Source of the DNA: Deinococcus deserti VCD115
GTDB taxonomy: Bacteria > Deinococcota > Deinococci > Deinococcales > Deinococcaceae
Direction of reading: 5' to 3'
NCBI RefSeq assembly: GCF_000020685.1
Contig: NC_012526.1
Coordinates: 2,682,001-2,746,000, forward strand
Length of the DNA: 64,000 bases
The notes beneath the pieces were generated by a model, which saw nothing but the letters and a program-made list of their open reading frames with translations, ran no database searches and was not told the origin of the DNA. Positions 38,133 through 49,396 of the stretch are shown here, one piece after another. The number at the start of each line of letters is the position of its first letter. Position 1 is the stretch's first letter. The position numbers were made by a program, and so were the translations under genes.

Positions 38133-38495
38133 AGCAGTCTCCTTTTGGGCCCTGCTCATACGCATAACTCCGGTAGATGACCGACGAGTCATATATGACA
38201 GGCAAACGCCCCGGTGAGGGTGATGTGAACGGCAGACCCCAGCCCCGAAGGGCGCTGGTGCCTTGTTCATGGGTGTCATCCTGACTGGTGAAGCTTGTCG
38301 AGTTCTGGCAAGTCGTTAAAGAAGATGGCGCGTAACTCTTGAGTCAACGCTGAGCGCTTTCGCATGCCTTTAACACGTTTGCAACTCAGATTGCAGTTGA
38401 CCCCCAATCCACAGCACGGCGTCGATACAGTCAGGGACGAGATTTTTCCCTTCGTGTTCACGCCGTGCTGCTGCTATAGGACGTTTAACGCAGCT
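38133..38495. other. Intergenic region with palindromes between DUF2382 and apgM genes
   Basis: 363 bases, lower GC than average. Seen: a perfect 12-base palindrome GTCATATATGAC (38188-38199), about 55 bases upstream of the DUF2382 start and a possible operator; a 29-codon minus-strand frame from ATG 38365 to 38279 ([20 protein letters not shown]..) that could be a small or decayed gene; and an 11-bp stem with a 37-base loop (38412-38470, CAGCACGGCGT and complement) just after apgM. Confidence 0.45.
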
Positions 38496-39725
38496 TTACG
38501 CACCATATTTATTGAGCTTCAGTGCATGCGCCATAAGCAGCGGCATCAGATCGGTGCCACGGCGCAGACCGAGGCTGCCTTTCTGGGCTTCTTCCTCGGT
38601 GTAGCGCGAGGTCACGTCTTTGCGCCCGTATTCGCTGTGAATCAGGAAAGGCACCGGATGCCAGGAATGACTCGCCAGCCGGCTCGGCGTGCTGTGATCT
38701 CCAGCAATGGCCAGCACATCTGGTTGCAGGGCCAGCAGTTGAGGCAGCAGGGCATCAAACAGTTCGATCTTCTTGACCTTGGCATCAAAGTCGCCGTCTT
38801 CACCGGTGGAATCAGTCTTTTTGACGTGAAAGTAGAAGAAGTCGTACTTGTCCCAGTTTTCGGTCAGCGCTGCGACCTTGCCCTCCAGAGCGTCTTCCTG
38901 ACCTTCAACCGTCAACACGTCCATGCCAACCAGACTGGCCAGGCCCTTGTACATCGGGTAACTGGCAATACAGGCCGCCCGCAGCTGGTAGGCGTCGTCG
39001 AAACTGGGGAAATGCGGCACGTCGCTGTAGCCCCGGAACAGCACCCCGTTGACCTGCTCTTCTGCGCGCAGGGTCTCCTCGGCGCGGCTCACGAACGCGT
39101 TGACCAGCGCCGCTGTCTTTTCACTGGCCGCGTCGTGGGCGGTGGCCGTCAGGGGCGCCACTCCGGTCGCCTGCGGGTCCACATCACTGATGCTTGCCCC
39201 CAGAGGCTCCCCTGCGGCGCGGAAAACCACCACGAAGCGGTGCTCGGACTCGGTGTAGATCTCCACCGGCGTACCTTCAATGTCCGGGATGGCCTGACGC
39301 AGCCGGGCGACGATCTCGGCGTTCTTCTCGTCGCTCGGGCGCCCCGCGCGGCGGTCGAGCACGGTGCGGCCCTCGCCCAGGGTGGCAAAGTTGCCGCGCA
39401 CCGCCACGTCGCCGCTGTTCAGCTTCACGCCAATACCGACTGCCGAGAGGGCGCCGCGTCCCACCACGTATTTCAGCGGGTCGTAGCCGAACAGGCTCAG
39501 GTGCCCCGGTCCACTCCCGGGCGTAATCCCGGCCCCGACCAGTTCCAGCTGTCCCAGCTCTGAGCGCTGTGCCAGGGCGTCGAGGTTGGGCGTCTTCGCA
39601 CTGGCCAGTTCGGTCTCGCCGCCGGGGGTGCGCGGCAGCCCGCCGATTCCATCCAGAACAACCAGCAGGATCTTGCTGTCGGTCTTTTTGGCCAGGCCAC
39701 GCACGGTTTCCAGAAGGTCACTCAT
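38496..39725 (-). CDS. apgM: 2,3-bisphosphoglycerate-independent phosphoglycerate mutase, archaeal type
   Basis: 409 residues. Metal and phospho-Ser regions: [12 protein letters not shown] near the start, [17 protein letters not shown], and [20 protein letters not shown] near the end, the alkaline-phosphatase-superfamily layout of ApgM. Interconverts 3- and 2-phosphoglycerate in glycolysis. Start at 39725: TAGACT (39733-39738) is seven bases upstream, so probably leaderless; the frame beyond is non-coding. Confidence 0.93.
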   Translation of the reverse strand: MSDLLETVRGLAKKTDSKILLVVLDGIGGLPRTPGGETELASAKTPNLDALAQRSELGQLELVGAGITPGSGPGHLSLFGYDPLKYVVGRGALSAVGIGVKLNSGDVAVRGNFATLGEGRTVLDRRAGRPSDEKNAEIVARLRQAIPDIEGTPVEIYTESEHRFVVVFRAAGEPLGASISDVDPQATGVAPLTATAHDAASEKTAALVNAFVSRAEETLRAEEQVNGVLFRGYSDVPHFPSFDDAYQLRAACIASYPMYKGLASLVGMDVLTVEGQEDALEGKVAALTENWDKYDFFYFHVKKTDSTGEDGDFDAKVKKIELFDALLPQLLALQPDVLAIAGDHSTPSRLASHSWHPVPFLIHSEYGRKDVTSRYTEEEAQKGSLGLRRGTDLMPLLMAHALKLNKYGA

Positions 39726-39732
39726 GAGGGTC

Positions 39733-39738
39733 AGTCTA
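39733..39738 (-). promoter_or_regulatory. Leaderless -10 box of apgM
   Basis: TAGACT on the minus strand, seven bases before the start codon. Confidence 0.5.
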
Positions 39739-39792
39739 ATCGCGCAGGTCACCGCGCACCTCTGGCCTGATTGGAAGGGTGGCCACGAAAAG

Positions 39793-39820
39793 GGCCGCAC
39801 TTTCGTAAGAAAGTGCGGCC
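39793..39820 (-). terminator. Terminator of the TerC gene
   Basis: 12-bp perfect stem (GGCCGCACTTTC and complement), loop of 4, followed on the minus strand by CCCTTTTCG. Confidence 0.8.
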
Positions 39821-39841
39821 TGAACAAGGATTCCGGGGGGC

Positions 39842-40660
39842 TTAGCGCCCGTCGATACGTCCGTCTGCAGCGTCCACGACCGTTTCGTCCATGTGATGCA
39901 CGATGGCCTCAGCCTTGGCGGCTGCTTCTGCGTCGCTCATGGCCGGCTTCCGGGTCGCAAGGTACGAACCGATGAGCGCAATGGCGGCCATGACTCCCCA
40001 GAACAGGACGGCCGGCATGTGGAAGGTCGGAACCGCGGGGAACACCTCGTGCGCAGCTTCCAGGGTTTCCACGCCCAGTTTCACGGCGATCCAGCCCACC
40101 AGCGCGTAGGCCACGTCGTCAAAGGCCGGGTACTTGTTGAGCACTTTCAGGAACACCGTAGCCGCGATTCGCATCAGGATCAGGCCCACGATGCCGCCCA
40201 TCACCACGATGGTCAGGCCCTGCTCACGTGGCATGCCGCGTGGAATCAGCGCCACACCAGCCAGAATCGAGTCCACGCTGAAGGCCAGGTCGGTCAGGTT
40301 GAGCAGCACCACCGTCGGCCAGAAGCCGCGGCCCTTGGCCGAAGCGGCAGCCTCGTCTTCGGTGTGGCCCTTTTTCATGAAGTGGCTGATCGCCAGCCAG
40401 GCCAGGTACCCGGCCCCGAAGGCCCGCAGCCACCAGTACTCCAGGATGAAGCTGGCCAGCAGCACACCGAGGATGCGCAGCACCACCGCGCCGCCGATGC
40501 CGTACGCCAGCGCCTTGCGCTGCATTTCGCCCTTAAGGTGACGCACCATGACGGCCAGCACCAGCGCGTTGTCAGCCGAGAGCAGCCCCTCCAGAAGAAT
40601 CAGGGTGCCGAGGATCGCCCAGAATTCGGGCGTAAGAGGTGGCATTTCAAGTCCGAACAT
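39842..40660 (-). CDS. TerC-family integral membrane protein
   Basis: 272 residues, about seven membrane helices. The family acidic motifs are [14 protein letters not shown] near residue 30 and [14 protein letters not shown] in the middle, likely metal-binding within the membrane. Homologues export manganese or are tied to tellurite resistance; a Mn link is attractive in Deinococcus but unproven here. ATG 40660 is preferred; GTG 40666 is possible, with TAGACT upstream of both. No yybP-ykoY riboswitch is seen. Confidence 0.87.
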   Translation of the reverse strand: MFGLEMPPLTPEFWAILGTLILLEGLLSADNALVLAVMVRHLKGEMQRKALAYGIGGAVVLRILGVLLASFILEYWWLRAFGAGYLAWLAISHFMKKGHTEDEAAASAKGRGFWPTVVLLNLTDLAFSVDSILAGVALIPRGMPREQGLTIVVMGGIVGLILMRIAATVFLKVLNKYPAFDDVAYALVGWIAVKLGVETLEAAHEVFPAVPTFHMPAVLFWGVMAAIALIGSYLATRKPAMSDAEAAAKAEAIVHHMDETVVDAADGRIDGR

Positions 40661-40764
40661 AAACACGCCAGTCTAACTGCCAAAACTCCAGTAGAGATGA
40701 CGTACGCAATGAACAGAAAGCACGCGTCTTCCTGTTTGCCTCTCTACCCCGGCCCAGACGTCGT

Positions 40765-41433
40765 TCAGGCGAGCAGCTGTCCCTGTTCGTCGAGGGCCGG
40801 ATACCCCTCTCCACGCTCCTGGTAGGTGGAGACCAGATCAGGGTAAGCCCACTCGAAGGCCAGCCGGTCAAGCGCTTCGGGCGAGAGCTGAGGCGCAGCG
40901 TACATGCCGGCGGCCAGCCGCTGGCGCTGGGCCTCGAACAGAATCGTTGCAGCAGCAACCGAGACATTCAGGCTCTGCACCATGCCGAACATGGGAATCA
41001 CGATGTTATGGTCGGCGGCGTCGGCGGCCTCATCCGAGACGCCCCACTTCTCGGCGCCCAGAAGCACACAGGTGGGCCTGGTGTAGTCAGGTTCCCGGTA
41101 GTCCACGCTGCGCTGGGACAGGTGGGTGGCCAGGACCTGAAAGCCCTGGCCCTGCAGGGCATGTACTGCACTGACAGCGTCGGTGTGCGAATGCACCGGT
41201 ACCCATTTATGGGCGCTGCCGCTGGTCGCCTCGTAGGTATGGCCGGAAAAAGAAGCCAGCGGGCCGCCTTTGGGAGGCACAGCGTGGGCTTCAAGGACCC
41301 CTACCGCGTCACAGGTGCGGATAATCGCACTGAGGTTGTGGGGCTTGTTTACCTCGTCCATCAGTACGGTCAGGGTGGGCTGACGGTGCCGCAGAACGCG
41401 GAGGATCTTGGCATAGCGCTCGGGAGTGGCCAT
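40765..41433 (-). CDS. trmH: SpoU-family tRNA/rRNA methyltransferase (TrmH-like)
   Basis: 222 residues. SPOUT motifs: [18 protein letters not shown] (motif 1), [14 protein letters not shown] (motif 2) and [17 protein letters not shown] (motif 3), with a C-terminal extension. The order and length fit TrmH, which methylates the 2'-O of G18 in tRNA. Start at 41433 with TACCCT (41442-41447) eight bases upstream. Confidence 0.85.
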   Translation of the reverse strand: MATPERYAKILRVLRHRQPTLTVLMDEVNKPHNLSAIIRTCDAVGVLEAHAVPPKGGPLASFSGHTYEATSGSAHKWVPVHSHTDAVSAVHALQGQGFQVLATHLSQRSVDYREPDYTRPTCVLLGAEKWGVSDEAADAADHNIVIPMFGMVQSLNVSVAAATILFEAQRQRLAAGMYAAPQLSPEALDRLAFEWAYPDLVSTYQERGEGYPALDEQGQLLA

Positions 41434-41595
41434 AGGCCAGCAGGGTAAAGGAAACGCGTCCTCCAGAAGTTCTGGGCCTGTCCCGTGACCGGCGCAGAGG
41501 GCCAGGGCGAGCGGTGAGTTTCCCAGCCAGCTTCTGCTAAGCCTGCTCACCGCATGCTATGGCGGCCCTGGCGTGTTCCTGACCGCTGGCCGGTC

Positions 41596-42084
41596 TTACC
41601 GCCTGGTCTTCGAGTCCAGCACAAGAAGCTGGGTTTCCATGGATGGCGCGTGGTCGTGGCAGATAATGCGGAAGATTCCCGGCTTGTCTGCCTTGAAGGT
41701 GATCGTGGTCAGTTCTCCACGTTTGACCACAAATGCCTGGTTGTAGCCCTCGATGGTGGTGTCATGCTTCGCGCCGTTGACACCCCAGATTTTGAGTTCG
41801 ACCAGCTCACCGCGGTTCACCACGATCAGCCCGGGTTCGTAACGGTAGGTCGAGTTCTCCCAGCGTCCGTCCACGGGCGGAGTGAGTTTGTAGCCACGTC
41901 CGGCGGGTGGCGCAGCTGTCGGGAAGGCTTCTTTGTCGACAGTGGTCGAACCCTTGTACTCCACGGCACTCATGTAGATGGTCCGCTTGGCTGCGGAGGT
42001 AGAGCTGGACTGGGCCAGCACAGACCCAGTGAGGACGAGGCTGCCGAGCAGGGCAGCGCCAGCGAGAGGAATGTGCTTGTTCAT
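41596..42084 (-). CDS. Secreted cupredoxin-like copper protein
   Basis: 162 residues. Signal peptide MNKHIPLAGAALLGSLVLTGSVLA. The mature domain has the cupredoxin Greek-key pattern with candidate copper ligands in KHDTTIEGY (His) and RIICHDHAPSM (Cys, His, Met), like blue-copper or cytochrome-oxidase-subunit-II domains. GGAGG ten bases before the ATG. Probably carries electrons or copper outside the membrane. Confidence 0.82.
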   Translation of the reverse strand: MNKHIPLAGAALLGSLVLTGSVLAQSSSTSAAKRTIYMSAVEYKGSTTVDKEAFPTAAPPAGRGYKLTPPVDGRWENSTYRYEPGLIVVNRGELVELKIWGVNGAKHDTTIEGYNQAFVVKRGELTTITFKADKPGIFRIICHDHAPSMETQLLVLDSKTRR

Positions 42085-42300
42085 GTAATGAGACCTCCTG
42101 GAACGTTGAGTGGACCGCATTTTGCTTCTTTTTTTCGCATACCCTAAATCTATAATTTGGTTACATTAAACATATGTCAGATGGAGCCTAAATTCAAGTC
42201 TTCTGGCTGACCCGAACCGGCTCCGAAAAGTGCATCCTGTTCAGCAGGTACATTGCCGCCTGAAACGCTCTCCCAAACCCGTGAGATCAAGGCCACGCTT

Positions 42301-42816
42301 ATGCTGAAAGGCATGAACCACACCCGTACCTGGTCTGACGTGTATGGCAGCGCCTGCGCGACGTTTGAAGGTCGTGCCGGAGGACACCGCTGGCTGGTAG
42401 CGGCGCCCAGTGATCTGGCGGCCGGACTTCCTGCTGTGCTGGAAGCGGTCGATGGCAAGGGGCAGGTACAACTTCTGGTGCACGACGGCCTGACGCCCCT
42501 GCTGGCGGCTATCCAGGCGCTTGAACCCCGTGGGGTGATTGTGGTGGCTCCGCTGGCACTGGCCGCCGGTCCGGCCGTGACCGTGCAGGACCGCACTGTT
42601 GACAACGCAGGCGCCGCCAGTTACCTCGAAGGAGGCAGCTTTCCGGCCTGGGAAAGCCCGGCCTGGAGCACTCAGGACGCTGCAGACGAGGTCACCGGCG
42701 AATGCCCGGCGGCCAGTGCCGTGGCCTCACTAAACGTCCCAGTGCTGGTCACAGTTCCTGCGCGGGTCGGTGAGATGCTGGAACGCTGGATGGACCTCAC
42801 GCCACACGGCCGGTAA
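42301..42816 (+). CDS. Protein of unknown function
   Basis: 171 residues, no signal peptide or known motif. Mostly small residues with a repeated beta-strand pattern ([36 protein letters not shown]). ATG 42301 has AAGG eight bases upstream; TTG 42253 would extend it by 16 residues. Transcribed divergently from the cupredoxin gene across an AT-rich gap. Confidence 0.6.
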   Translation: MLKGMNHTRTWSDVYGSACATFEGRAGGHRWLVAAPSDLAAGLPAVLEAVDGKGQVQLLVHDGLTPLLAAIQALEPRGVIVVAPLALAAGPAVTVQDRTVDNAGAASYLEGGSFPAWESPAWSTQDAADEVTGECPAASAVASLNVPVLVTVPARVGEMLERWMDLTPHGR

Positions 42817-43070
42817 GCGGACCAGGTCGAGCAGCCAGAATATGCCTGGCCGACTGCCCTCTGCAGTGAAAGAGAGCCATGCGTCAGGATCTGTGCGTAT
42901 CAGCGGGTGAACAGCGCCTCGGCTTCCTGGAATCCGTAGCAGTGTTCGTGCATGGCTGTGAAGGTGCCGCTGCCCTAAGGCGTCGGCCAGGGCATTGTGC
43001 GGTCAGACTCCCGGAATCCTCTACCGGATTCCAACGCGGGAATTTCCGGAGGCGTACACTGCCCCGCGTG

Positions 43071-44240
43071 ATGGGCGAGGCAGACATTGATTCGGTGGTC
43101 CGGCACCTGTATGTGCACGTGCCGTTCTGCCCGAGTATCTGCCCGTACTGCGACTTTCATGTGCTGACGCGCCGGGCCGGGCTGGTCGAGGCGTATCTGC
43201 ACAGACTGGAGCAGGAGGCGGCGTGGCTCTCGGGCACCTACGCCCTGGACCTGGATACGGTGTACGTGGGGGGCGGCACGCCCAGTTTCCTGCGTGACGA
43301 GGAGATCCGGGCGCTGGCCACCACCGTGCGGCGCCACCTGGGATGGGGAAAGCTGGAGAACACGCTGGAAATCAACCCTGGAACAGTGAGCCCAGGGCGC
43401 GCAGCGCACTGGCGTGACCTGGGCTTCGACCGGGCCAGCGTGGGGGTGCAGAGCCTGCACGACCCGACGCTGCGCTTTCTGGGACGTCAGCACGACGCCG
43501 CGCAGGCCCGCGAGGCGGTCACGACACTGGTAGGCAGCGGCTTCCGCGTGAGTGGCGACCTGATTACCGCGGTCCCCGGACAGCCGCTGGACTCGGATAT
43601 CCGCGGGCTGGTGGACCTGGGTGTGGGGCACGTCAGCGCCTACACCCTGACCATCGAGCCGGGGACCGAGTTCGCCCGGCGCGGCGTGAATGTCACGGAG
43701 GACGACGAACGTCTGGGGTTTGAGCGCACTGAGCAGTTGCTGACGGCGCTGGGCTTCGGCCGCTACGAGGTCAGCAACTACGCCCGGCCGGGGCAGGAGT
43801 CGCGGCATAACCAGGCCTACTGGCACGGGCGCACGTATCTGGGCCTGGGTCCGGGCGCAGCGGGTCATTATCCAGCTGTGGGCAAGGGGGGCCTACCGCT
43901 GCCCGTTCCCGGGTCCGCTGTGTCCTCGCCAGTCCTGACGACCCGGCGTACCAATCCGCACCTGCACGAGTGGTTGCAGGACGCAGGCGGCGAAGTGCAG
44001 CCGATCGACGCCACCGAGTACGTGACCGACGCCCTGTTCATGGGCCTGCGGCTGCGTGAGGGCGTGAATCTGACCGACCTGTCGCGCCGCGCCGGGATGG
44101 ATGTGGCGCAGGAATACGCTGCCGTCATCCGGCGGCAGGTCTCGCGGGGCCTGCTGGTGCGCGACGGCGCCCTGCTCCGGGCTACCCCGCAGGGCTGGTG
44201 GGTGCTCAACCAGGTGGTCTCGGAGTTCCTGAACGCCTGA
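43071..44240 (+). CDS. hemW: Radical SAM heme chaperone HemW
   Basis: 389 residues. 4Fe-4S ligands C20-x3-C24-x2-C27 ([10 protein letters not shown]). [23 protein letters not shown] and the HNxxYW motif (RHNQAYWHG), linked to heme binding in HemW, distinguish it from HemN. Probably inserts heme into respiratory enzymes. TACACT (43055-43060) lies 7 bases before GTG 43068, so the true start may be that GTG, one codon upstream. Relevant to the cytochrome c gene in this window. Confidence 0.88.
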   Translation: MGEADIDSVVRHLYVHVPFCPSICPYCDFHVLTRRAGLVEAYLHRLEQEAAWLSGTYALDLDTVYVGGGTPSFLRDEEIRALATTVRRHLGWGKLENTLEINPGTVSPGRAAHWRDLGFDRASVGVQSLHDPTLRFLGRQHDAAQAREAVTTLVGSGFRVSGDLITAVPGQPLDSDIRGLVDLGVGHVSAYTLTIEPGTEFARRGVNVTEDDERLGFERTEQLLTALGFGRYEVSNYARPGQESRHNQAYWHGRTYLGLGPGAAGHYPAVGKGGLPLPVPGSAVSSPVLTTRRTNPHLHEWLQDAGGEVQPIDATEYVTDALFMGLRLREGVNLTDLSRRAGMDVAQEYAAVIRRQVSRGLLVRDGALLRATPQGWWVLNQVVSEFLNA

Positions 44241-44316
44241 AATTTACCAGTGCAGGTTGTCAGTCACGGCTGTCCAGCTATACCGGCAGGTCAGTGCCGC
44301 CACTCCTAACGGTTGT

Positions 44317-44322
44317 TAGACT
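44317..44322 (+). promoter_or_regulatory. Leaderless -10 box of lpdA
   Basis: TAGACT ends six bases before ATG 44329. Confidence 0.5.
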
Positions 44323-44328
44323 GCGCGC

Positions 44329-45732
<1,404 letters not shown>

Positions 45733-45748
45733 ACGCTCCTGTGTTCAG

Positions 45749-45782
45749 GCGGCCACGTGGGCAAATATGCTCACATGGCCGC
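45749..45782 (+). terminator. Terminator of lpdA
   Basis: 11-bp stem with one mismatch (GCGGCCACGTG against CACATGGCCGC), 12-base loop, followed by TTTCTTGTG. Confidence 0.75.
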
Positions 45783-45808
45783 TTTCTTGTGAATAAAGTG
45801 AGTAAAGC

Positions 45809-46546
45809 ATGAAGATTTTCTCCAAACGCATGGTGTGGCTGACCGGTTCTGCGGCGCTGGCCACACTGCTGATGGCCTGCCCCAAGCCACCGCCCACGCC
45901 CGACCCCAGCGTCTCACTCACCTTCGAATTTCCCGAGGTGCAGCACAGCAGCGACCTGCGTCTGGGCGCCATCTCCTTCCAGCAGAACGACAGTGGCGTC
46001 AACCTTAAAAAGCTCTCCAGCTACCCGCACTTCTCGTCCACCTCCAGCACTGGGTCTGGGTCGCCCCAGCGGGTCAACCGCGCGTCGGTGCACCTCAGTG
46101 GGTACGACCTGCTTGAACTGCGACGGGTTCCGGGATGCATCTCCCCCTTCATCAGCGGTGAAGCTCAGGGCATGACCGGGGTCACGGTGACGCCCGAGAG
46201 CGCGCGCACCTGCAACATCTACTTCACCCTGTTCCGGGACGCGAACGGCGACGGCCTGCCCACCGTCAGCGAAGAGCTGTACACCACGCACACCATCTAC
46301 AGCCACGCCTCGGTTCCCTTCACCTACCGCTTCACTGACGCCAGCGGCCACAGCACCGAGACCGGCACACGCACCCAGGGCTGGTCGCTGGTGCGCCACG
46401 AGGTCCTGCAGCCCAGCGCTACGCCTGGTCAATACCGCGTCACCATGAACAGTGGTCCGCGCGAGGACACCGCGTTGCCCATCCGCCTGCATGAACCGAC
46501 CAACCGCCTGATCAGTCAGAGCCTGAAGGCCGGAGCAACGAAATGA
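45809..46546 (+). CDS. Lipoprotein with calcium-loop-like motif
   Basis: 245 residues. Lipobox in LATLLMACPK. The mature part is beta-rich and contains FRDANGDGLPTVSEE, a dockerin/EF-hand-like D-x-N-x-D-G loop followed by acidic residues. No family recognised. Overlaps the next gene by ATGA, which encodes a similar lipoprotein. Confidence 0.72.
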   Translation: MKIFSKRMVWLTGSAALATLLMACPKPPPTPDPSVSLTFEFPEVQHSSDLRLGAISFQQNDSGVNLKKLSSYPHFSSTSSTGSGSPQRVNRASVHLSGYDLLELRRVPGCISPFISGEAQGMTGVTVTPESARTCNIYFTLFRDANGDGLPTVSEELYTTHTIYSHASVPFTYRFTDASGHSTETGTRTQGWSLVRHEVLQPSATPGQYRVTMNSGPREDTALPIRLHEPTNRLISQSLKAGATK

Positions 46547-47163
46547 ACTGTCTGCCCTTCCTGATTCCCGCCCTGGTGTTGGCTGCCTGCGGCGCAGCGC
46601 CCAGCGCCGCCGACGGTGGCCGCCCCACACTGCTTACTGGCGTGAAGGTCCGCTTTCCGGCAGCACCGGCTGACAGCTTCCTCTCGCTGGTCACCGCTCA
46701 GGGCGAAAGCGTGTATCAGCTGCCAGTCCCGGCAGGGGCCACTGCTCTGGCCGTCAATCCTGCCCGCTGGGCGGGTGCGTCGGCCCGCGCGCAAGAGCTG
46801 AGCACGCTGCTGCCCGCCGGCATGGTGGCGGGCAGCCTGGCTTCAGGCACCTCCGCCGGGAAGGTCACGCTGCTGGAATGGCTGATGTGGCGGGACCACA
46901 ACACCAACGGCGCCCGGGATGCGGGTGAGGTCCTGCCGCTGATGAGCCACGACCGTGTTGTCTACAGCACGGAAGCCACAGACGTGAGCTTCCGCAGCAC
47001 AGCGCCAGAGATGCAGCAGCGCTGGACCTTCAAGGCCGGCTGGTCACGTGCCGAGCACTACGTCTACCTGCCGCTGAACAGCACCACCTACCAGCGTTCC
47101 CTGAGCAGCACGGCCACCGAACGCTACACCCTGCACGAGCCCACCCCCCTCACCAGTCAGTAA
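46543..47163 (+). CDS. Second lipoprotein of the pair
   Basis: 206 residues. Lipobox ALVLAACGAA. Contains WRDHNTNGARDAGEVLP, a loop in the same position as the calcium-like loop of the upstream protein, and a similar ending (TLHEPTPLTSQ versus RLHEPTNRLISQ), so the two are paralogues. Function unknown. Confidence 0.72.
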   Translation: MNCLPFLIPALVLAACGAAPSAADGGRPTLLTGVKVRFPAAPADSFLSLVTAQGESVYQLPVPAGATALAVNPARWAGASARAQELSTLLPAGMVAGSLASGTSAGKVTLLEWLMWRDHNTNGARDAGEVLPLMSHDRVVYSTEATDVSFRSTAPEMQQRWTFKAGWSRAEHYVYLPLNSTTYQRSLSSTATERYTLHEPTPLTSQ

Positions 47164-47226
47164 GACACCTGCCTGAGAGCGAAAAGCAGAAAGGAGAGCA
47201 GTCAGGAAAACGGGACAGCAATCCAG

Positions 47227-47252
47227 GCGGCGCCGAAGCACTCCGGCGCCGC
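47227..47252 (+). terminator. Terminator of the lipoprotein pair
   Basis: 9-bp GC-rich stem (GCGGCGCCG and complement) with 8-base loop, followed by TTCTGTCTG. Confidence 0.65.
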
Positions 47253-47267
47253 TTCTGTCTGCGCCCG

Positions 47268-47273
47268 TAGACT
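47268..47273 (+). promoter_or_regulatory. Leaderless -10 box of the kbl-like gene
   Basis: TAGACT ends six bases before ATG 47280. Confidence 0.5.
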
Positions 47274-47279
47274 GCCGCT

Positions 47280-48467
47280 ATGACCACCTCGCTGTCCGAA
47301 CGCCTGAATCAAGAGCTGTCCAGCCTGCGCGAATCGGGGCTGCTGATTCACCCACGGGTGCTGGAGCGCGCCAACCGCGCGCGCACCCGGGTCGACGGCC
47401 GGGAGGTCGTGAACCTCGCCAGCAACAACTACCTGGGCTTTGCCGACCACCCGGCGCTGAAGGCCCGCGCCGAGCAGTACCTGCGCGAGTGGGGTGTCGG
47501 AGCGGGCGCCGTGCGCACCATTGCCGGAACACTGCGTATCCACGAGGACTTCGAACGTCAGATTGCCGACTTCAAACACACCGGCAGCGCACTGGTGCTG
47601 CACAGCGGCTTCACCACCAACCAGGGCGTGCTGGGCGCGCTGCTGCGCGAGGGCGATCTGGTGGTCAGCGACGAGCTGAACCACGCCAGCATCATCGACG
47701 GGCTGCGCCTGACCAAGGCCACCAAGAAGGTCTTCAAGCACGCCGATCCCGAAGACCTGCGCCGTATCCTCTCGGAAAACGAGACCGGCGGCCTCAAGCT
47801 GGTCGTCACCGACGGCGTGTTCAGCATGGACGGCGACCTCGCTCCGCTGGACCGGCTGGTGGCGGTGGCCCGTGAGTTCGGCGCCGTGACCTACGTGGAT
47901 GACGCCCACGGCTCCGGCGTGATGGGCGCGCAGGGACGCGGCACGGTTCACCACTTCGGCTTCGAGTACGCCGACGACGTTATTCAGGTCGGCACGCTCA
48001 GCAAGGCCTGGGGCGGCGTGGGAGGCTACGCGGCCGGGCACGGCGACCTGCGCCAGCTGCTGATCAACCGCGCCCGACCGTACCTGTTTTCCACGGCGCA
48101 GCCTCCGGCCGTGGTGGGCGCTCTGAGTGCCGCGCTTGATGAGGTGCAGCGCGACCCCAGCCTCATGGAGCGCCTGTGGGACAACACCCGTTACTTCAAG
48201 ACCGAGCTCGAGGGTCTGGGCTTCGACATCATGGGCAGCGTGACGCCCATTACGCCGGTGGTCTTCGGGGAGGCCAGCGCCGCTTTTGAGGCCAGCCGTC
48301 AGCTGTTCGACCTGGGCATTTTCGCCGTAGGTCTGGGCTTTCCCACCGTGCCGCGCAACCTGGCGCGCATCCGCAACATCGTGACCGCCGAGCACACCCG
48401 TGAGGACCTGGATCAGGCGCTGGCCGCCTACGCGCAGGTTGGACGGGCGCTGGGTGTGATCCGCTAA
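47280..48467 (+). CDS. kbl: Alpha-oxoamine synthase (glycine C-acetyltransferase / AONS type)
   Basis: 395 residues. PLP Lys is K242 (VGTLSKAWGGVGGYAAG); VNLASNNYLGFADHP, DELNHASIIDG and YVDDAHGSGVMG are family signatures. The reaction is CoA-dependent: 2-amino-3-ketobutyrate cleavage or 8-amino-7-oxononanoate synthesis. No tdh or bio genes are nearby, and in Thermus related enzymes do both, so the exact role is open. Leaderless-type start. Confidence 0.85.
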   Translation: MTTSLSERLNQELSSLRESGLLIHPRVLERANRARTRVDGREVVNLASNNYLGFADHPALKARAEQYLREWGVGAGAVRTIAGTLRIHEDFERQIADFKHTGSALVLHSGFTTNQGVLGALLREGDLVVSDELNHASIIDGLRLTKATKKVFKHADPEDLRRILSENETGGLKLVVTDGVFSMDGDLAPLDRLVAVAREFGAVTYVDDAHGSGVMGAQGRGTVHHFGFEYADDVIQVGTLSKAWGGVGGYAAGHGDLRQLLINRARPYLFSTAQPPAVVGALSAALDEVQRDPSLMERLWDNTRYFKTELEGLGFDIMGSVTPITPVVFGEASAAFEASRQLFDLGIFAVGLGFPTVPRNLARIRNIVTAEHTREDLDQALAAYAQVGRALGVIR

Positions 48468-48597
48468 ACCGGGGCATCAGCTCCCTCGTCCGTCAGCCCT
48501 GGCTTCTGGTGCGCTGACTGAACTGATCAACACTGCCTTTGGCTCCTAGTCTGTACCCAAGACGGCCCTCCCCTGGACGGTTTCGTCAGGGTGGTAT

Positions 48598-48638
48598 GGG
48601 GCAGCCGACCTGCTCAGGTTCGGCTGATCCCCGTTTTT
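48598..48638 (+). terminator. Strong terminator between kbl-like gene and menG
   Basis: Stem GGGG + CAGCCGACCT against AGGTTCGGCTG + CCCC (one bulge, short internal loop), 4-base loop, then GTTTTT. It lies 131 bases after the kbl stop, leaving an unusually long 3' region, and ends before the menG -10 box. Confidence 0.8.
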
Positions 48639-48663
48639 CCGGTCTGTCCCACCCAGGGGGCCC

Positions 48664-48669
48664 TATCAT
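48664..48669 (+). promoter_or_regulatory. Leaderless -10 box of menG
   Basis: TATCAT ends seven bases before ATG 48677. Confidence 0.5.
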
Positions 48670-48676
48670 CGGCGCT

Positions 48677-49396
48677 ATGACGAACAGGCCGCCGGTGGGA
48701 GATCGCCAGGACAAGGGCAGGGACGTGCAGGCCATGTTTGCCAGCATCGCACCGAGGTATGACCTGCTCAACCGGGTGCTGAGCCTCGGTGTGGACCGCT
48801 CGTGGCGCCGCGTAGCCGCCGCCGAGGCGCTCGCTCTGGACCCGAAACGCATTCTGGATGTCGCCACCGGCACGGCCGATTTTGCGCTGGAGCTCAAGGC
48901 GCGCGCTCCACAGGCGGAAGTGGTCGGCAGCGACTTCGTGCCGCAGATGCTGGAGATCGGTCGGGAAAAGGCACGGGCGCGGCGGCTGGAAATTACGCTG
49001 GAAGAAGGGGACGCGCTGAATCTTCCCTATCCGGATGCCAGCTTCGACACAGTGACCTGCTCGTTCGGGTTTCGCAACTTCGCAGACTATGCTCAGGGTC
49101 TGGCCGAATTTCACCGGGTACTGCGCCCGGGGGGACGCGCGGTGATTCTGGAGTTTCCCCCTCCTGCTCGGGGGCTGTTTGGCGACGTGTTCCGCTTCTA
49201 TTTCCAGCAGGTGCTGCCCCGCATCGGCGCGCTGGTCAGCGGCAACGCCGGGGCCTACACCTACCTGCCGGAAAGCGTGCTGGCCTTTCCCGATCCCGAG
49301 CGGCTGGCCGGCCTGATGCGCGCCACAGGCTTCCGCACCCGCTACCAGCGGCTGACCTTTGGGATCGCCGCCATCCACGTAGGCGATAAGCTTTAG
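48677..49396 (+). CDS. menG: Demethylmenaquinone methyltransferase
   Basis: 239 residues. FASIAPRYDLLNRVLSLGVD near the start, SAM loop ILDVATGTADFAL, TCSFGFRNFADY and the C-terminal GIAAIHVG are UbiE/MenG signatures. Adds the last methyl to menaquinone, completing the pathway begun by mqnA and mqnE elsewhere in this window. Start chosen by the leaderless -10. Confidence 0.92.
   Translation: MTNRPPVGDRQDKGRDVQAMFASIAPRYDLLNRVLSLGVDRSWRRVAAAEALALDPKRILDVATGTADFALELKARAPQAEVVGSDFVPQMLEIGREKARARRLEITLEEGDALNLPYPDASFDTVTCSFGFRNFADYAQGLAEFHRVLRPGGRAVILEFPPPARGLFGDVFRFYFQQVLPRIGALVSGNAGAYTYLPESVLAFPDPERLAGLMRATGFRTRYQRLTFGIAAIHVGDKL

Noticed and set aside
40661..40764. Manganese (yybP-ykoY) riboswitch before the TerC gene
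   Set aside because: The 100-base leader lacks the conserved aptamer blocks, and the likely -10 box is within 10 bases of the start.
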